From: Prostheceraeus crozeri | Taxonomy: Eukaryota > Platyhelminthes > Polycladida > Euryleptidae | Length of the DNA stretch: 64,000 nt | Assembly: GCA_907163375.1 (NCBI GenBank) | Contig: CAJQUW010014359.1 | Span: 496,001 to 560,000 of the forward strand | Reading direction: 5' to 3' | Part shown: piece after piece, positions 50,215 through 60,137 of the stretch | How the letters are laid out: each line of letters begins with the position of its first letter | Position numbering within the stretch: position 1 is the stretch's first letter | The notes under the pieces: generated by a model | Told to the model about the DNA's origin: nothing | The model's database searches: none | The model's input: the letters and a program-made list of their open reading frames with translations, nothing else | Program-made: the position numbers and the translations under genes

Positions 50215-51560
50215 AGAATGCTACTGTGAAATTATTATCCGACCTCCTCATTGCCATGGGCAAGGAAAACCTTTCCCTCATAGCAATGGCGGAGCAGTTA
50301 ATCGACTCCGCTCGATTAATCGTGCGACGGAATCAATCGCGCGATTCTTGGATCATCAGGAATCACGCGATTTTTTTGCGATGTGACTTCTCAATAAAAT
50401 TTCCTTGATGAGGTAAAAATAATGTTTCTATTCACTTTTTCAACGTTTGAGATAATTGCAATGCGCGGATGCTCGGACATTAGATCATGTATAGACAGAG
50501 TTGCCGCATGACGCGATTTTTCAGTCCCATGCAACAGTAAATCCTTATGGGAGTTCTCCCACACCGAAGGAATGAATTAGTTCATACAATAGTATTGAAC
50601 ACGTTCGTATAGGCCATGTAGGTGCACGATTTATGCGACCCATACATGCTGCGGTTCTATAATATTATATCTCCCTAGTGAAATCATATAAAAACATTGA
50701 TAACAGCATGCATCAATGCCTTATTTGCATTTACTGTGCACACTGTGAACATAGCCAGGTAGCAATTGCTCTCTCATCTGGACAATTCATGTGTATATGC
50801 ATATAATTTTAGTCGTAATAGACTGCAGTGTCTCATACTCTCAATTGTAATGAGAATCATCACATTTTTTGGAATTAATTGTCTGAAAATTTAAAATTAT
50901 TCAAGCTAGACAAATCGTGAACTTCAAAAACACTGAATCTAAAAATATTCAGAATCACGCGATTTTCGATTAATCGTGCGCTGAGTGACAGGATTCAGAA
51001 TCGCGTCCGCCACTGCCTCATAGCCGTGCTGGACTTTTCTTCAGCGTTTGACATTATTGATCATCTCATCCTGACAGTGTCACAGATTCAGTCAAGCCGG
51101 CTTAGTCATTGTTTCCTTGGGAGGAGTCGTATTTCGTATGCTATAATGAAATGGCACACACTGTCTACACTGTCTGGGTGGGTGAAATAAATTTCTCACG
51201 CCTGACAACTTTTAAGCAAAGAATCTGACGGACAACCATTATCGAGAAAAAATGTGTGCAGTGATCTGAATTCTTCAAATCAAAAGGAATAGCGGCGATT
51301 GAAGCATTTTGAAGAAATTTACAGTAATCCGCAAGCGATGAACGACTATTTTCCCTCTTCCAGTAAGACATTAAGAATTTCTTTTTGCCCTCTTGCTAAA
51401 TTCCTTCGGGTTTCATCGTTCTTAGTCTGCTGTTATAATTCTATCCAACCGCTCCCAGTGCATCTTCCATCGCGAAGAACCATCTCGTTTCAGTTCAGTC
51501 ACCTCTAGAACACCCCGAAGGTTCCGTTTTTGGTCCCATTTTTTTGACCCGTGCATTATG
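50215..51560 (+). pseudogene. LINE reverse transcriptase fragment interrupted by a hAT-like element
   Basis: Left of the insertion the frame reads KLLSDLLIAMGKENLSLIA. Right of it, from 51019, it resumes LIAVLDFSSAFDIIDHLILT, which is RT motif A with its catalytic Asp. Further on, after decay, EHPEGSVFGPIFLT at about 51507-51550 is motif B (PQG-type). The upstream endonuclease, motif C and the C-terminus are missing, and several stops lie between the motifs. It is an old LINE copy of the CR1/Jockey type. Confidence 0.8.
50284..51015. mobile_element. 732-bp non-autonomous hAT-like element inserted in the LINE
   Basis: Begins CAATGGCGGAGCAG and ends CGTCCGCCACTG (complement CAGTGGCGGACG), flanked by the perfect 8-bp direct repeat CCTCATAG at 50276-50283 and 51016-51023. 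Removing it together with one repeat restores the continuous LINE reading frame at that point, which confirms the boundaries. Subterminal AATCGCGCGATT and AATCACGCGATTTT words occur near both ends. It encodes no transposase. Confidence 0.93.
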
Positions 51561-54500
51561 TTTAAACGACATTCTTTTCTACATGCAACCGAATGTAGTC
51601 AGATTTGGATCCTGGCGTTTTACGACTTATAATAATTTGATACAGCATTCCTAAACCTTAACTAGGGACCGCGAATTTACAAAAGTTTACTTGATTTTAC
51701 ATTTGTTTATGTTACCAGGCTATGCGGTAATAAACATTTCCTTCAACTGTTGAACGTTTATTGCATATTGAATAAAGATATCTTCACACAGTTCGTGCAT
51801 GATCGATGCCTTGGCAGATCGCATTCATAGATATCTGCTACTTACGTAAAAAATATTATTTTTCTGTAAACAATTAATCATTCACATCACATGGATGATG
51901 AAACGAAAGACGATGCTCATTGATCTCATTACTGATATATTCGTATAGACGTCAACCAATCATCGCTTCGCAGCTGTAAGTGTTTATGGGAAAGGAAATT
52001 ATTTCGAGAATTGCCTATCGAACAAGTGGTTGAAGTTTTTGATATTGAAGTTCCTGACTACTCACAACCATGCACACAACCTAAAGGATCTTGAAGGTGG
52101 TTTGCCAGAGTTAGGGCCTAATCGATGATTACAATCTTTTTGCGAAAGCAACGTTGATGTGAAAGCTACTCTCTGATGGTCGACATGAGGAAAATTTATC
52201 TGCACGAAATATGTAGTTATAGTCAACTGCCCAATTTCCTAAGAGGTTGTCATATAGAACAGCAAATTTAGAGAATCCAATCACCTATTTGTGCTTTACA
52301 TGCCATTCTGAAAAGTCTCTACTACGCATTGCACGATATTTTCAAACTGCATGCAGAAATAAGATTTTTTGGAAATTCTCTTCCTCGCATAAAACCACTA
52401 AGACAGATCTTTTACGATTAATTGATATCATAAAATCAGTAATGATGCATCATGAGACCAAGAAAATTTCAATCAAATGCAGATATATTACATTAAATGG
52501 ATGTAAGGTAACTGAGTTAGGCTACCCCAAATGTAAACGAAGGTAATTTAATTATGAAATAATCCACGGGTTAATAATGCATGTATCGTATCAATTTGAT
52601 TTTGAGATCTCCAAGAAACTTGACCCATCCATGCTGATGTGTGCGCATCTTCTCTACCTCATCAGACTGACGGTCTGCGTTTCAGCCGGTTTGACTGACA
52701 TTGAAATATGGCCTAGCTCGAACAACCTCTGGCTAAACAGGCAGAAATATCATATTAAGTACATGCCGCCTAAATTTTGTTCATGTGAAATAAATAGTAA
52801 AATAGATAAATAGATATGGATTTCCAATGCAGCTGAACATTCATAAATTCTGTAGTGAGGAAACTAATTTATTCAGTTGCAATTATACATGAACAATGCA
52901 TGTGCATATATCATTCCATGAATATTTGAAGAAGAATATTATATTATATATCATGTACATGCATATTAGAAAATGATATATTCATCACTTTGTGGTGGCA
53001 GTTAATAAGGAAAGCATGATATTGCAGCTGCTAAATAAGTGAATATGTGAATATTATAAATAATGCAAATTATGATACCTATCACTTTATACGCGATAGC
53101 TGAGTTTTAAAATTTAAAAAATCTACTGCTTTGAATCAAGGTAAGGCTTGAATATTTCATAGTCATTATTGATTTTTCATTGAGGGAATTGAAAAATGAA
53201 TACAAGTCTTTTGGGATACATGCATCTATGCTGTCCTTTATAATCTTTTTAAAAGAGAAAGAAAATGATTAAAGCATATTGTTTTGAGAGCTTTATAGCT
53301 TTGTAGGTCTCCTACAGCTACGTAATTGTGAGTTTTGAGCGTTGTGTGAATGATTTTCGAATGAGCAGTGAACCAACGATGGTGCTTCATCACGTCACAT
53401 TGAGCTAAAATGAAACAGGTCATAACAAATTACTGATCAATTCATTCAGCTTTTCAAGCAGAACACAGACTACTACTACTAAATGGCTCTAGCCACTTAG
53501 GGTACCAGCATGCTGTGAAAGATGTATGGAGCACTTCCCGACGAAATTTTCGTCGTCTCAGCTCAAACCAACACACTATCACATCATTAGATTGACATCT
53601 CCGTGAAAGAACGACATGATGAAATATCAAGTCGCAATCAATCAGCGATAGTTGCGACAGCAGGAGTTGTTGATTTCATCAATCTTAAAACTGGAATCAC
53701 AAACCATTAATAGAATGATGTTTGTTTCTCAAACACACAACCAACTAAAAATGTTCATTTACGTTTTTTTGTTAATTAAGTAATTCAAGTTATTAATCTT
53801 AGTAGAATACTTCAGTACCTGTGAACGTACATGCAGAAGAATTCAAAACAAGTTCACATGGAGTCATAAACGTTTCTGAATCTATTTTCAAATATTCACT
53901 CAAAGTTCAATACAATTATTTCAATATAGACAAACAATCATAGGAAGGATCACAGTACCTAAGTGTAATATGTGATTCCATGCGGGAATGAAAAATACTC
54001 AATAATCAATAAATACGTTGTAGGCTATGAATGTTAAAGCTGAGTGCATATACTCCTGGCCAATATTCCGCATCAAGATACCTTATCCCCTTCACTTACC
54101 CAAAGTACGCAGCATTAGCAGTGGAGATGAACTACGGGGTAATGAGAGAGAAGTGAAAGCTACTCATTATTCCTCAGCAACTCACTTTTCCATTTTCGTA
54201 TTGAAATCGGATGGCCACAATGAATATGAAAAGTTTTAATTACACAAAATACGACAAAAATGAAAATATTGCCCTATTTACAACTGTTTTCTATCCCATG
54301 CTAAACTACTAATTCCATTTTATCCATTTTTTAAGGTAGGGTATAGAATGCATGTTTTAGATATATGTATTTTAAAAGAAAAACATGACGTTTCTTGTTT
54401 TTGTAGTTTCTTTAATTCCAACATTTTAATTGATCAATTTATTAAATGACTTAGAAACCTCAAGCGTTGTATGAATTGGAGCACATGTGATATCAATAAT

Positions 54501-55419
54501 GCAATCCGAAGATTAAATATTTCTTTTGTGTATATACTACATAAATTTGATGATTGCAACTCAATTTCTTGGAAACACTCTAAATTCTCGCATCCGCCTC
54601 TCTTGCAAGAAACGTAGTAGGATGATTCTCCTGTCTTTATCTACTCTCACTAAGAATGAAATATCACGCTACCATCAGAAACCTTACCATACTTATCAAT
54701 TACTGGGATCTCACTTAAGATAAATCAAGATTTAAAAACATCACGTATTTTAAAAGTATGATTGAAAACACAATTTTACAACCATTTTTATAACGCATCA
54801 TCGAAACTCAATGTAAAGGCATGGGTTTGAACCGTCCTTGAAAAAAGCATGGTTACACAAAACTCGGTTTCAAAACCTGGCTTCAAGAGCAGTTTTATGG
54901 ATTATTTAAATTATTTTTGTCTTCTTGACAGCAGAAAGCAATTGATATCAAAAACCGCATCATACTTACAAATTTGAAACAGGAGGTCATTGTGTGTATA
55001 AAGTAATGACTAGTGTTGTCACTATTTCGTGAATGTTCAATGCGTGACTATCAAGTAGGCTGCCTGCCATCTAGTGATAGTAATAATTCATAATTATATT
55101 ATAAATGAATATTATGTCACATGTCATCATTTGAAGAAAATCAAAAAACTAAATATCTAAAAAGATGTTTTAAAACAGTATGTTTTAACAAGCAGGCTAT
55201 GTTTTCGACCCTATTTTTGTATACAGGCACAAAATGTGCATTATTTGCTTTGCGGCTGACCGTGGCCGTCGAGGGGACAAGAGAACACCTTCAAAGTAAA
55301 CATGATAGTTTTGTGACTCAACTTTGAGAACAATTTATTTCTATCATTTAATATATTCTAGCATGTCAATCATTGACTACCATTTTATTTAGCTCAAAAT
55401 TTTTTTCTCAGAAGTAAAT
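51561..55419. other. Non-coding stretch, nothing recognised
   Basis: About 3.9 kb. Frames at 52247-52546, 52577-52813, 53238-53423, 54027-54239, 54526-54723 and 55121-55327 lack recognisable motifs or splice context. This is the left flank of the integrated virus-like element. Confidence 0.4.
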
Positions 55420-55433
55420 AGTAATGGGCAAAA

Positions 55434-55830
55434 GACCGTTCCAGGACACCATAAAATTCAAAAAAATAGTATCTTTAAAAACGACATAAATTCATGAATT
55501 TGAACCCTTTTTCAGGTTATTAAGACTTAAATACATGAATTTAGTCCATTCAAAAAGTACCATTTTTTCAAAAAATGACATTTTTAAAAACGACATAAAT
55601 TCATGAATTTGAACCTTTTTTCAGGTTATGAAGACCTAAATTCATAAATTTGGGCGTTTTTAAAAATACCCAATTTTCAAATTTTTCAAAATCTCAAATT
55701 TGTGATTATGATCATTTTCTTGCTCAAATCATGACCGTTCCAGGACACCGAAAAAATCATAAAAGTTAAGAATCTCAAAATTTGAGAATTACAATTTTCA
55801 TTGCTTAAATCATGACCGTTCCAGGACACC
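55434..55830. repeat. Repeat-rich left end of the virus-like element
   Basis: The 17-mer GACCGTTCCAGGACACC occurs exactly at 55434, 55733 and 55814. Between the first two, a block around CGACATAAATTCATGAATTT is duplicated with a 109-base period (55481 and 55590), followed in both by TTTTTCAGGTTAT. The second and third 17-mers share further flanking sequence with an 81-base period. Such iterations would fit the terminal inverted repeat of a polinton, but the opposite end is not in the window. Confidence 0.7.
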
Positions 55831-56000
55831 GAAAATCATAAAAGTTGAGAATTTCAAATTCATGAATTTTATCCATCTTTCAGGTTTTTAAAATATATCA
55901 TGTGACTAATAATATTTCTTTAAAAGTGGAAGAAACAAAAGTGGAAGAAGCCGCAAGAATATATCCTTCAATATCATATGAACGTAGTTCTACTACCCCC

Positions 56001-56040
56001 TCCCTTCTAACTTCTAGGGGTCCCTTCTGACTTCCAGGGG
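56001..56040. repeat. Two tandem 20-bp units upstream of the protease
   Basis: TCCCTTCTAACTTCTAGGGG is followed directly by TCCCTTCTGACTTCCAGGGG, and a third partial TCCCTT. Each unit is GC-richer than the surroundings and can pair CCCCT/AGGGG across units. It ends 27 bases before the protease ATG. Confidence 0.75.
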
Positions 56041-56067
56041 TCCCTTAAGAAATTTTTTTATTATAAA

Positions 56068-56556
56068 ATGAGCAACATAAATGAGTTTTTGAAATTATAT
56101 GGAACACAAACGACAACGAATTTCGACCTAAAGAAAATCGCTAATCGATTAGGAATAAAGAATTTTCATGTTCTAATGAGAGAAGAATTACAATTCCTAA
56201 AAAATAAGCCAACAGGAACCTTCAGTTCCCGGAACAAAGTTCCATCAATAACTGTAAATTTCGTAACCAATCTTCACACTTCAGACCAAAAAGGCGTACA
56301 TTGGTCAGCAGGCGTTAAAAATCATCAGCAGAACTATTATTTTGATCGCCCGGAGGCTGAGAACTATTGGTTCGATTCATACGGTTTGCCCCCTACAAAT
56401 GAAGTAACAGAATTACTTGGAACGGGAACATACAATACGTTTCAAATTCAAACACCAGGCACTACCTATTGTGGACAATTATGTTTATACGTTTTGTACA
56501 AATTACAAAAAGGAGTACCATTTCTAGATATAATGTTAGAATTGAACAAACCGTAG
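56068..56556 (+). CDS. Adenovirus-type cysteine protease (adenain fold), virion maturation protease
   Basis: An intact 162-codon frame from ATG 56068, preceded by a TATAAA-like stretch (TTATTATAAAATG). Family members cleave capsid precursors during virion maturation. The catalytic residues can be read: His78 in KGVHWSAG, an acidic residue at Asp103 in WFDSYGLPP, and the nucleophile in TTYCGQLCLYVLYK, where Cys139 (the second Cys of C-G-x-x-C) aligns with the adenain nucleophile; the nearby Gln127 may form the oxyanion hole. The length is typical for polinton proteases. The gene converges on the integrase gene. Its stop codon TAG lies inside a GC-rich double hairpin (56549-56572), so the C-terminus may have been altered by that insertion. 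The protein looks complete and could be functional. Confidence 0.85.
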   Translation: MSNINEFLKLYGTQTTTNFDLKKIANRLGIKNFHVLMREELQFLKNKPTGTFSSRNKVPSITVNFVTNLHTSDQKGVHWSAGVKNHQQNYYFDRPEAENYWFDSYGLPPTNEVTELLGTGTYNTFQIQTPGTTYCGQLCLYVLYKLQKGVPFLDIMLELNKP

Positions 56557-56572
56557 GTTCTATGGCTACGCC
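56549..56572 (+). repeat. Double-hairpin unit at the protease stop codon
   Basis: Stem AACC/GGTT with loop GTA, spacer CTAT, then stem GGC/GCC with loop TAC. It aligns without gaps, at most positions, to the units at 62421 and 63414. The TAG that ends the protease frame is contributed by the first loop. Confidence 0.7.
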
Positions 56573-56578
56573 TAACAA

Positions 56579-56593
56579 GGGAATTTCATTCCC
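56579..56593. terminator. Hairpin between convergent protease and integrase genes
   Basis: GGGAA and TTCCC separated by TTTCA. It lies in the 71-base gap between two convergent genes, where a bidirectional transcript end would be expected. The role is inferred from position only. Confidence 0.4.
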
Positions 56594-56627
56594 GAAACGT
56601 TAGTTCCAATAATAATAATAATGATAA

Positions 56628-57977
56628 TTAAAAATCACTTCGTTGTAATTCATTTTGATAAAATCGACCTCTGATATCTTCATCATCTAAATCTTTGATT
56701 TCGTAAGTAATCGGATAACTTTGATTTATTTTAGAAATTCCAAATATCTCTTTCGTCCAGTATCCGACGAAGCCTTTTTCAAATTTATTCTTATATTTAA
56801 ATATTCTAACTCTATCTCCAATTTTAAATTTCGGCTTAAGTTTCTGCAAATTCGGATTACTCTCATTCAAATTATTATTCTCGAATATTTTTTTTCTTAT
56901 CAAATCAGGGTCGACAGAAGCATTCTTTGGAGTTTCTTCAATACCAGAATGAACTTTATTATTGTACTCTTCTACAACTCCTGGTAATATCTTCAACCAT
57001 TTCTGATTTCCTTGCTGAGTAAATTTTTTGAAAATTTTATTTTTTAACGTCCGATTGAATCTTTCTATCACTACAGCTTTTCCTGCGTTTTCAGTTGAAT
57101 AAACAGTTTCAAATAGTGGCTGAACGTTTCTGTTATAAAATTCCGACCCTTTATCAACAAACAATTTCCTTGGCTTTCTATTACTTTCTTTAAAGATTTC
57201 TTCAAACGCATATTTAACTGATAGACCACTTTTATTTTTTAAAGGTTTTACCCAAGCGTATCGTGTATATAAATCTATAACGGTCAATGCGTATTTGTAG
57301 TCCCTTTCATTCGGCATATGAATAAGATCAGCACTCCAAATATCATCTTTATTAAATACTTTTACTTTCAATAAATATTTAGGCCTTCTGTATTCTTTAT
57401 GAATTTCAGACGCGTAGGTTCGAGCGTTGCTCTCAGAGTTATTAGTTCGAGCGTTGCTCTCAGACAGCTTTGCTGTCGTTTCATTTAAACCCTGACCGAA
57501 TAATATTTTAGCTTGTAAAGCTTTCTTAACAAACATTCTTTCAATTTTTTCTCTAAATGTAGGATTTTGAATACTATCTAATTCTTGAATCATCTTCTTA
57601 TCAGCTGCATGTCGAGAACTTAGATCATGATTTCGATAAGCTAAATCATGCCTGTAAGCTGCGGCATCTACTCTATTTATTGGTTCTTCACCTGGTTTCG
57701 GATTATTATTCTCATCTAGTCTTATATCTAATCGAGTTCCTGGACCAGTATATGAATGACCAGGAAGATGTTTTTCTTTCGAATATTTACTCCAAATAAA
57801 TCCAGGAAAGTTTTCTAATGTTTTTTGTATATCACCACCGAAGTGGTATGGAACTTTGTTCTTGTCACCTCCAATATGCTGACAATGTGAGTTTTTATTT
57901 TTGTTTAATAGATAATTCAATAAATCTAAATTAGAAATTTTTAATTTAATTAAATTTTCGGAATTTGTGGAATTCAT
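56628..57977 (-). CDS. Phospholipase A2 domain fused to DDE (polinton-type) integrase
   Basis: One uninterrupted 449-codon frame from ATG 57977. Residues ~55-160 form a parvovirus VP1-like phospholipase A2: calcium loop SYTGPGTRLD (Gly78-Pro-Gly80), then NRVDAAAYRHDLAYRNHD with catalytic His110-Asp111, and the closing FVKKALQAKILFGQG. Such domains breach endosomal membranes during entry. Residues ~190-350 are a retrovirus/polinton-type integrase: Asp217 in WSADLIHM, VIDLYTRYAWVKPL, Asp275 in LFVDKGSEF, Glu305 in VIERFNRTLKN. The second Asp-Glu spacing is 29 residues, about five fewer than usual, so a small loop may be lost. Residues ~380-445 look like the C-terminal chromo/SH3-like tail (FKIGDRVRIFK). 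The linker (167-188) is encoded by a cluster of GC-rich hairpins and contains the repeated peptide SESNART. The two domains are normally expected on separate proteins, so the fusion is notable. Confidence 0.83.
   Translation of the reverse strand: MNSTNSENLIKLKISNLDLLNYLLNKNKNSHCQHIGGDKNKVPYHFGGDIQKTLENFPGFIWSKYSKEKHLPGHSYTGPGTRLDIRLDENNNPKPGEEPINRVDAAAYRHDLAYRNHDLSSRHAADKKMIQELDSIQNPTFREKIERMFVKKALQAKILFGQGLNETTAKLSESNARTNNSESNARTYASEIHKEYRRPKYLLKVKVFNKDDIWSADLIHMPNERDYKYALTVIDLYTRYAWVKPLKNKSGLSVKYAFEEIFKESNRKPRKLFVDKGSEFYNRNVQPLFETVYSTENAGKAVVIERFNRTLKNKIFKKFTQQGNQKWLKILPGVVEEYNNKVHSGIEETPKNASVDPDLIRKKIFENNNLNESNPNLQKLKPKFKIGDRVRIFKYKNKFEKGFVGYWTKEIFGISKINQSYPITYEIKDLDDEDIRGRFYQNELQRSDF
57422..57477 (-). 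repeat. Hairpin cluster at the phospholipase-integrase junction
   Basis: On the minus strand: stem GACAGC/GCTGTC with loop AAA, then stem GAGC/GCTC with loop AAC, then a second copy of the GAGC/GCTC hairpin 27 bases further. It encodes residues 167-188 (AKLSESNART and a repeat of SESNART). GC-rich in a very AT-rich gene. Confidence 0.75.
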
Positions 57978-58010
57978 TTTAAAAGATAAAATAAATGATT
58001 TACCTTATGA

Positions 58011-58034
58011 ACCAAAGGTCCTGAGGTTATTACC
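58011..58034. repeat. Weathered double-hairpin unit between integrase and small hydrophobic protein genes
   Basis: ACC/GGT with loop AAA, followed by CC/GG with loop TGA. It matches the best-preserved units at about 15 of 24 positions in the same register. It overlaps the last codons and stop of the upstream (58030-58515) gene. Confidence 0.4.
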
Positions 58035-58515
58035 GAATCATACTAGGACTTAGATATATTCCAGAACCATCTTTAGTTTCTTTAATTTCAATTAAATCAT
58101 CAACATTGTGGAGAATATTTTTAAGAACTCGTTTTCCTTCATCAACTAATTTTAATTTACTAATAAAATTATCTACTACTCCTTCACCCCTAGCAACTTT
58201 CTCTAACTCTCTGTTATGGCGTTTTTGTTCTTCTAATGCTGCCTTCTCTGATTTATTTTTATTTACTGCTTGGACAATACCAGCTGTCCCACCTGCAACA
58301 CTTCCTGCTGCTGCTATGCCACCTATTATTAGGGGAATTAATGGGAGAATCCCGCCATTCTTTTCTTCTTGTAATTGAATATTCTCTATCATTGGTTTAC
58401 TTATGTAATACTTTTTTTTATTAATAGTAATAGTTTTAGGGGTATTTTTGTCAACAATATTACGTAATTTTAATTCAACAGTTTTATTATTAATATTACT
58501 TTTCGCTTGCGACAT
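58030..58515 (-). CDS. Small glycine-rich hydrophobic virion-type protein (pX-like)
   Basis: An intact 161-codon frame from ATG 58515. The N-terminal ~50 residues are basic and polar. Residues 54-83 form a glycine/alanine-rich hydrophobic stretch (GGILPLIPLIIGGIAAAGSV onward), which could insert in membranes. The rest is charged and helical, with EKAALEEQKRHNRELEKVAR likely a short coiled coil. Small proteins with such a segment are common near the capsid gene in polintons and adintoviruses and are compared with adenovirus core protein X or membrane-active proteins; the assignment is by position and composition, not catalysis. It is transcribed with the capsid block, 52 bases upstream of the integrase gene. 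A fully different role cannot be excluded. Confidence 0.55.
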   Translation of the reverse strand: MSQAKSNINNKTVELKLRNIVDKNTPKTITINKKKYYISKPMIENIQLQEEKNGGILPLIPLIIGGIAAAGSVAGGTAGIVQAVNKNKSEKAALEEQKRHNRELEKVARGEGVVDNFISKLKLVDEGKRVLKNILHNVDDLIEIKETKDGSGIYLSPSMIR

Positions 58516-58709
58516 TTTTAATAAAAAAATTTTAAGTTATCAAAAATTTAAATCTATTCTAGTTATGAAAAATTTTAATCTATTCTAGTTATTAAAAAAT
58601 TTCAAGTTACTAAAAAATTTTAAGTTACCAAAAAATTTTAATCTATTCTAGTTATGAAAAATTTTAAGTTAAGAATTTTTAATCTATTCTAGTTATGAAA
58701 AAATTTTAA
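58516..58709. repeat. AT-rich repeat array between capsid and small hydrophobic protein genes
   Basis: At least four copies of AATCTATTCTAGTTAT alternate with AAAAATTTTAAGTTA words, making up almost the whole 194-base gap. It lies directly upstream of the pX-like gene's ATG, so it may hold its promoter or form the 3' end of the capsid transcript. Confidence 0.75.
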
Positions 58710-60044
58710 TTAACTTATCCTTACCATCTTTCCATTAAGAATTTCAATAGAATATTTTACATCTTCTAGCAATAAACCATAAGCCATCAATGAAGTTGTG
58801 GAATCTTTCTTTTCAATATTAATTGTTACATCACAACCATTTTTAATAATATCTTCAGATTGTGCACTTAAATCGAAACAGAAAATTGGATATAAATGTC
58901 TCCAATCTCCAGGAGTTAATTGTGGTTCAACTCCAAATTCTGTACAAAGATTTCGATAACAATCATATCCTTCCATAAATTGATTATTGGTATCATCGAA
59001 TCTTAATGGATCAATTGGATAACGGGTTTGATTTAATGAAACTTGTAAACTTCGAATTGTATTAATATGAAAAATATTGTTGTTCTTATCAAAACTTGGA
59101 GAATTATTTCTTTGAAATGTTAGTAATAAATATCTTGGAGTATTCGCAGTTCTAGTAAAATGCCAGTTAAATCTTTGTTCGGAAAAAGTTACTGAACTAG
59201 CAGTACGCTTTAGAAAATTTACTGGAATTGGTTTGTTAGTATTTAATCTTTTTGCAATAGCTGTTTCAACCTCTAAACTAGGAGTAATATGCTTAATCCA
59301 CCATTCAAGTCTATCAATTTTTAAATATGCTTTTTTCCCAGTCTTACCAAAAAAGATTAATTCATTATTTGCTGTACGATGAATTATTAATTTAAATTTT
59401 AATTGATATGATATTTTATCATAATCTAAATATCCGAATAATGGAGACAATGACCAATTAACTGTCTATTTACTTTTCTTGTTAAATTCACGTCTTTCTT
59501 TATATGCTTCATTATTTGTTTTATTTAAATGTTTTGCAATATTTTCTACATCTTTCGCAATTCCTGCTGCATCTGTTCCAGCGTGAGTTAAATCATCAAC
59601 AATTATACCATCATTAGTATCAGGAAACCAACCTTCGATTTCATACTTTTTATTATTTTCACCAATTGTTATAAATCTAAGCATTGTATCAATTACACCT
59701 GGAGAATCACTTATTGTTTCTATATTTTGAGTTGCAACATCTAAACGCATTTGTGTAAATAATCTTGGAAAAAAATTATTCTCTAATGCAATATTATCGG
59801 TTTCTGGTAATGGTGTTGTAAAATTAGCATCACTATATAAAGAATATTCACAATGTAAAAACGAATCAGGTAAATATATATAACTCTGCTGATTATCAAC
59901 TTCAAAAATTAAACCACCTCCAGTATTTACTCTACTGGAAGATCCGGGATTCATAGCAATTCTTATATAGTCATTCTTTTTTTGATTATTACTGACGAAC
60001 GGAGGATCGTCTAATCTAAATTTATTTTCGATAAGCGAAGACAT
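58710..60044 (-). pseudogene. Major capsid protein (double jelly-roll, hexon-like), interrupted by one in-frame TAG
   Basis: Starts at ATG 60044 and runs 192 codons to a TAG at 59466-59468. The same frame then stays open, without a shift, to a stop at 58710, giving about 444 codons in all, a normal capsid size for the group. The upstream part has IYLPDSFLHCEYSLYS, NNFFPRLFTQMRLDV and SPGVIDTMLRFIT; the downstream part has SPLFGYLDYDKISYQLKF, KIDRLEWWIKHITPSL, the sheet segment RYLLLTFQRN, and GDWRHLYPIFCFDLSAQ. These blocks in this order match polinton/adintovirus major capsid proteins, which form the icosahedral shell. Since no ATG follows the stop for some distance, the downstream half is not a separate gene. 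Either this copy is inactivated or the stop is read through. Confidence 0.8.
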
Positions 60045-60137
60045 TTTTATAAAAAATAATTTGACTTTTTGTTTTTCTCACAGACAGAAAAAAATTTTAC
60101 TAAAAAAATTACTAAAAAATTTTACTAAAATATAATT

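Noticed and set aside
55434..55830. CRISPR array
   Set aside because: The repeats are unevenly spaced with related spacers in an animal genome; it is a tandem duplication at an element end.
58710..59450. Separate minor capsid gene downstream of the capsid stop
   Set aside because: The frame is continuous with the upstream half, lacks a nearby ATG, and its motifs follow on as the second half of one capsid protein.
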